Below, piece after piece: positions 61,380 through 64,000 of a stretch of DNA of 64,000 nt; positions within the stretch are counted from its first letter, which is position 1; each line of letters begins with the position of its first letter. Origin of the DNA: Ancylomarina longa (GTDB lineage: Bacteria > Bacteroidota > Bacteroidia > Bacteroidales > Marinifilaceae); NCBI RefSeq assembly GCF_003996985.1, contig NZ_RJJX01000012.1, positions 1-64,000 of the forward strand, read 5' to 3'. The translations under genes were made by a program, and so were the position numbers. The notes under the pieces are model-generated. The model searched no databases, had not been told where the DNA came from, and saw nothing but the letters and a program-made list of their open reading frames with translations.

Positions 61380-63542
61380 ATGACAATTGATGAAATTTAT
61401 AATAAGGGTGACATTACGATAAGAGCATATAATTCCTGCAAAAGTGCTGGAATTGAATTTGTCTCTGATCTAGTCCAATACTTTCAACAAAATGGTAGTT
61501 TTAAGAAATTTAGAAATTGTGGAAATAAAACAAATTCCGAGTTAATACATTTATGCCAAAAATACCAAAGTGTTGACTTAACTGATAAAAGCACCAGTCT
61601 TGAATATAAGATTAAAAATTTAAGTAAAATACAAAGACAAATCGTCAATAGTTATGTGAAATTTAACACCGAAAACTTAAGCGTAAGAAGTAAAAATGCC
61701 ATTATTGGTATGATCGGAGAACCTCTTAGAATTAAAGATTTTTCTCAAATTATATTTGAGGATAAAAATTTTAAAATACAGCATATTCGCAATATAGGTA
61801 AAAACTCTATTCCAGAACTTGAAGCTTATTTAATAAAGATAAAAGATTTCACCCTCAAAGTATCAAATAATAAAAATGAAGATGAACTAATCATACTAAA
61901 AAACAAACATCTTATCCAAAACACTTTTTCAATAGAAACTATTCCTATCCCAATTCTTCAAAGTAAATCAATTATTATAATCTGCAATTTTCTAATTAAT
62001 CAGAGGGTGTTTTTTAAAGAGAAACACAATTTAATTTTCCAAGAAACAATTAATGTTTTCATTAGAGATAAAGATCAATCTCTAGATGCTATTGCTAATA
62101 AGTTTTATTACACAAGAGAAAGAGTTAGACAAATTAGAGAGAAGTGCTATGATGAGCTATTCGAAAGGCTTTCCTTTCTTAAACACATTGAAGATGATTT
62201 TAACCGAAATTACCAGATTGACATTAATCGTGATTATTTAATAATTTCTAATGAAAGAGCTAATAATATTAATAGCAGGTATGGCACACACTTCACTAAA
62301 AACTTTTTAACGTACTTATTCTCTGTCTACTTGTCAGATAGTTATAACATTATAGGAAATATTAAAGATACACTTATTAATAAACAATTCTTATCAAGGA
62401 ATAGACATAATTGGAAAAACATTTACCTTGTAAAAAAAGAATTTGATCAATTAATTGATCTCGAAAGCTTAATTGAAGATATAAGTTTTAGAACTCAAGA
62501 AAAAATAGAAGAAACCTATAGTTTTAATTTCAAAAGTTATTTATCAAGATTCTTAAAAACAAATAACTTAATAATAAGTGATATAATAGTAACTTTCTGC
62601 GAAAAACTATTAATCGAAGAACTAGATATATATCTAGACTTAGACGATAACATTATTTTTAATAGAACTACTATAAAGGGGCTACCAGAATATATAATTG
62701 AAGTACTTGATGAACTAGGTAAACCAACTACTATCGAGCATATATATTCAATACTAGATCAAGCATATCCTGGGTTAACGAAAAGTAGTGAGGCTTTAAG
62801 AGGTAGCTGCCAAAGGACTACAGAGCTTATTTATTTTGGACGAAGTAGTACATATGGACTGAGAAAATGGGAGAAAGAAAATACCAATATTAAAGGTGGT
62901 ACCATCAGGAGTATTGTGAAAGACTACCTAGACACTGCAGATACACCAAAACACTCTTCACTAATAGTAGAATATGTATTACAATACAGGCCAAAATCAA
63001 ATGAATATAGTATAATACAAAATCTAAAACTAGACGAATCAGGCACTTTCAAATTTTTCAAAAAATCTTATATTGGTTTATCATACAAAAGATATGATTC
63101 ATCATATTCAGTTGCAAACAAGTGCGAAATACCTGAGAGAAAGACTTGGGAAGAAAGCTTTAAATTACTAACTGAATTTGTCAGTCAACATTCAAGACTA
63201 CCCTATTCAAGTGGTTGCCCAAAAAGTGAAGAAGTTTTATATCGATGGTACCATATTCAAATACGTAATAATAATAACGGTAAATTAGAAATTGAGAAAA
63301 GTAATAAAATTCAAGCAATTAACAACCAATTCTCAAAATCAAAAAGGAAGAGTAATTCAAAAGAAAAATATAGTGAATTAAATACCTTCATAAAGACTAA
63401 TAAACGACTGCCTAGTGCAAACAAACAAGGAGAAGAGAATCTTTATCAATTTTTCTACAAGCAAAGGAAACTCTTTAACAACAACACTATAAATATTGAA
63501 GATGAAAAAAGGTTTATCGAAATAGCTAAAGAACTCCAATAA
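61380..63542 (+). CDS. Multi-domain DNA-binding protein (alpha-CTD-like, sigma-region-4-like, HARE-like, helicase-associated-like)
   Basis: 720 residues; I know no characterised protein with this layout. Residues about 1-60 resemble the helix-hairpin-helix domain of the RNA polymerase alpha C-terminus (FRNCGNKTNSEL). Residues about 100-165 look like a second copy (LSVRSKNAI, then IRNIGKNSIPELEAYL). Residues 234-262 match a sigma-70 region 4 helix-turn-helix (SLDAIANKFYYTRERVRQI). Residues about 437-505 resemble a HARE-HTH module (VLDELGKPTTIEHIY). From 588 on there are two helicase-associated-like repeats (TWEESFKLLTEFVSQHSRLP and a second ending RLPSANKQ). No catalytic motif is apparent. It is 8 nt upstream of the small gene and heads a DndD-like cluster, suggesting a DNA-recognition or transcription-control subunit of that system. 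Domain calls are by eye. Confidence 0.6.
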   Translation: MTIDEIYNKGDITIRAYNSCKSAGIEFVSDLVQYFQQNGSFKKFRNCGNKTNSELIHLCQKYQSVDLTDKSTSLEYKIKNLSKIQRQIVNSYVKFNTENLSVRSKNAIIGMIGEPLRIKDFSQIIFEDKNFKIQHIRNIGKNSIPELEAYLIKIKDFTLKVSNNKNEDELIILKNKHLIQNTFSIETIPIPILQSKSIIIICNFLINQRVFFKEKHNLIFQETINVFIRDKDQSLDAIANKFYYTRERVRQIREKCYDELFERLSFLKHIEDDFNRNYQIDINRDYLIISNERANNINSRYGTHFTKNFLTYLFSVYLSDSYNIIGNIKDTLINKQFLSRNRHNWKNIYLVKKEFDQLIDLESLIEDISFRTQEKIEETYSFNFKSYLSRFLKTNNLIISDIIVTFCEKLLIEELDIYLDLDDNIIFNRTTIKGLPEYIIEVLDELGKPTTIEHIYSILDQAYPGLTKSSEALRGSCQRTTELIYFGRSSTYGLRKWEKENTNIKGGTIRSIVKDYLDTADTPKHSSLIVEYVLQYRPKSNEYSIIQNLKLDESGTFKFFKKSYIGLSYKRYDSSYSVANKCEIPERKTWEESFKLLTEFVSQHSRLPYSSGCPKSEEVLYRWYHIQIRNNNNGKLEIEKSNKIQAINNQFSKSKRKSNSKEKYSELNTFIKTNKRLPSANKQGEENLYQFFYKQRKLFNNNTINIEDEKRFIEIAKELQ

Positions 63543-63550
63543 AATCAAAT

Positions 63551-63733
63551 ATGAAGATATCCGAAATTAAAACTGTCCAGAATCTGAAGCTCAAAGAAAT
63601 GTGTTCAGAAAAAAAAATAGATTATAACTCTATGCTCTCTTTGCTAGATTCGGTAAAAACTAAAAAACTCTTGAAGAGAAATAATTACCATCAACAAAAA
63701 TTAAATGATGAAATTGAAAAAGCTCTAAAATGA
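63551..63733 (+). CDS. Small protein of a Dnd-like cluster
   Basis: 60 residues, basic and helical (LKLKEMCSEKKIDYNSMLSL in two pieces, then KKLLKRNNYHQQKL). It resembles in size and pattern the small proteins that accompany Dnd-type DNA modification operons (often called DNA modification system-associated small protein); the match is from memory and needs a profile search. It starts 8 nt after the 720-residue gene, and its stop overlaps the start of the ATPase gene (ATGA), so the three genes form one translational unit. Confidence 0.6.
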   Translation: MKISEIKTVQNLKLKEMCSEKKIDYNSMLSLLDSVKTKKLLKRNNYHQQKLNDEIEKALK

Positions 63734-64000
63734 AATTTACAGGAATTAAAATAAATAATTTCAGACAATATTATGGCAATAATGATATTGACCTAAGTAC
63801 TGATTCAAACAAAAACATCATTTTAATTGGTGGTAAAAATGGGTATGGAAAAACTAACTTGTTATTATCAATTGTTTGGTGTCTATATGGAGAAAAGATT
63901 TCATTAGTCGATGAAAATTTCAAGAAAGAGATACAAAAGGAAAAGAACTATTCTCTTTTTATGAAACAGTCTATAAATTGGACTGCAATAAAAGAAAACA
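63730..64000 (+). CDS. DndD-like SMC-family ATPase, 5' part only (cut by window end)
   Basis: Only the first 90 codons are in the window. The N-terminus MKFTGIKINNFRQYYG is the usual opening beta-strand and Arg finger region of RecF/SMC ATPases. Walker A is IGGKNGYGKTNLL (Lys41, Thr42), followed by SIVWCLYGEK. The GGKNGxGKT form with a following CLYG is that of DndD, the ATPase of the phosphorothioate DNA modification and defence pathway. It overlaps the preceding small gene by 4 nt. SMC-like ATPases of other defence systems share the motif, so the DndD label is provisional until the C-terminal half and the neighbours are seen. Confidence 0.7.
   Translation, partial: MKFTGIKINNFRQYYGNNDIDLSTDSNKNIILIGGKNGYGKTNLLLSIVWCLYGEKISLVDENFKKEIQKEKNYSLFMKQSINWTAIKEN

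Noticed and set aside
1-64000. CRISPR array, rRNA or complete tRNA genes
   Set aside because: No regularly spaced identical repeats and no complete cloverleaf or rRNA sequence was recognised by eye; only a tRNA-3'-end-like fragment at 52766-52790.

Overview
The window reads as a chromosomal segment of a Bacteroidota bacterium. The evidence is a SusC/SusD pair with a hybrid two-component regulator, type IX secretion and gliding genes (PorX, PorW/SprE, GldH), an HU-SPOR protein, a class II ribonucleotide reductase, and one perfect TTTG-N19-TAnnTTTG promoter. A complete-looking mevalonate operon and the gene mix would fit a marine member of the Marinilabiliales (Marinifilum/Labilibaculum-like); that placement is inference. 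No rRNA gene, complete tRNA gene or CRISPR array was seen.

Layout. 0.05-7.7 kb: nucleotide-sugar genes (rfbB, galE), an HU-SPOR protein behind an apparently leaderless promoter, the B12-dependent ribonucleotide reductase nrdJ with a DnaA box upstream, and waaA. 7.8-16.8 kb: a large predicted outer-membrane barrel, a coiled-coil protein, a HAD phosphatase, alanine dehydrogenase, tsaE and porX. 17-26 kb, minus strand: porW with a triplicated C-terminal domain, then the tightly packed run holB, PSP1/ricT, gldH, trmB, an alkyltransferase-like gene and mrp. 26.3-33 kb: pgk, then mevalonate kinase, diphosphomevalonate decarboxylase, a GYDIA GHMP kinase, HMG-CoA reductase and type 2 IPP isomerase. 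33.5-35 kb: NfeD-like and rhodanese genes around a long non-coding stretch with short repeats.

35.3-50 kb is a polysaccharide utilization locus. A hybrid two-component sensor/regulator is divergent from two GH130 enzymes, an MFS transporter, an unassigned surface lipoprotein (candidate glycosidase), SusC and SusD. The set suggests capture of beta-mannoside-type glycans at the surface and phosphorolysis in the cytosol.

50-64 kb is accessory DNA. It opens with two 103-bp imperfect repeats and a chimeric pseudogene joining a group II intron reverse transcriptase fragment to a DnaC-like ATPase fragment, then a Fic gene. A possible tRNA 3' end next to a tyrosine integrase marks a likely integrated element. 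That element carries a second Fic gene bracketed by near-identical hairpins, an XRE repressor with a palindromic operator, two small HTH proteins, a putative replication initiator, an overlapping serine resolvase and a second zinc-finger protein. At the right edge begins a three-gene cluster: a 720-residue protein built of RNA-polymerase-alpha-CTD-like, sigma-region-4-like and HARE-like modules, a 60-residue protein, and the start of a DndD-like SMC ATPase. This cluster is the best candidate for an undescribed DNA-modification or defence system, but the window cuts it off.
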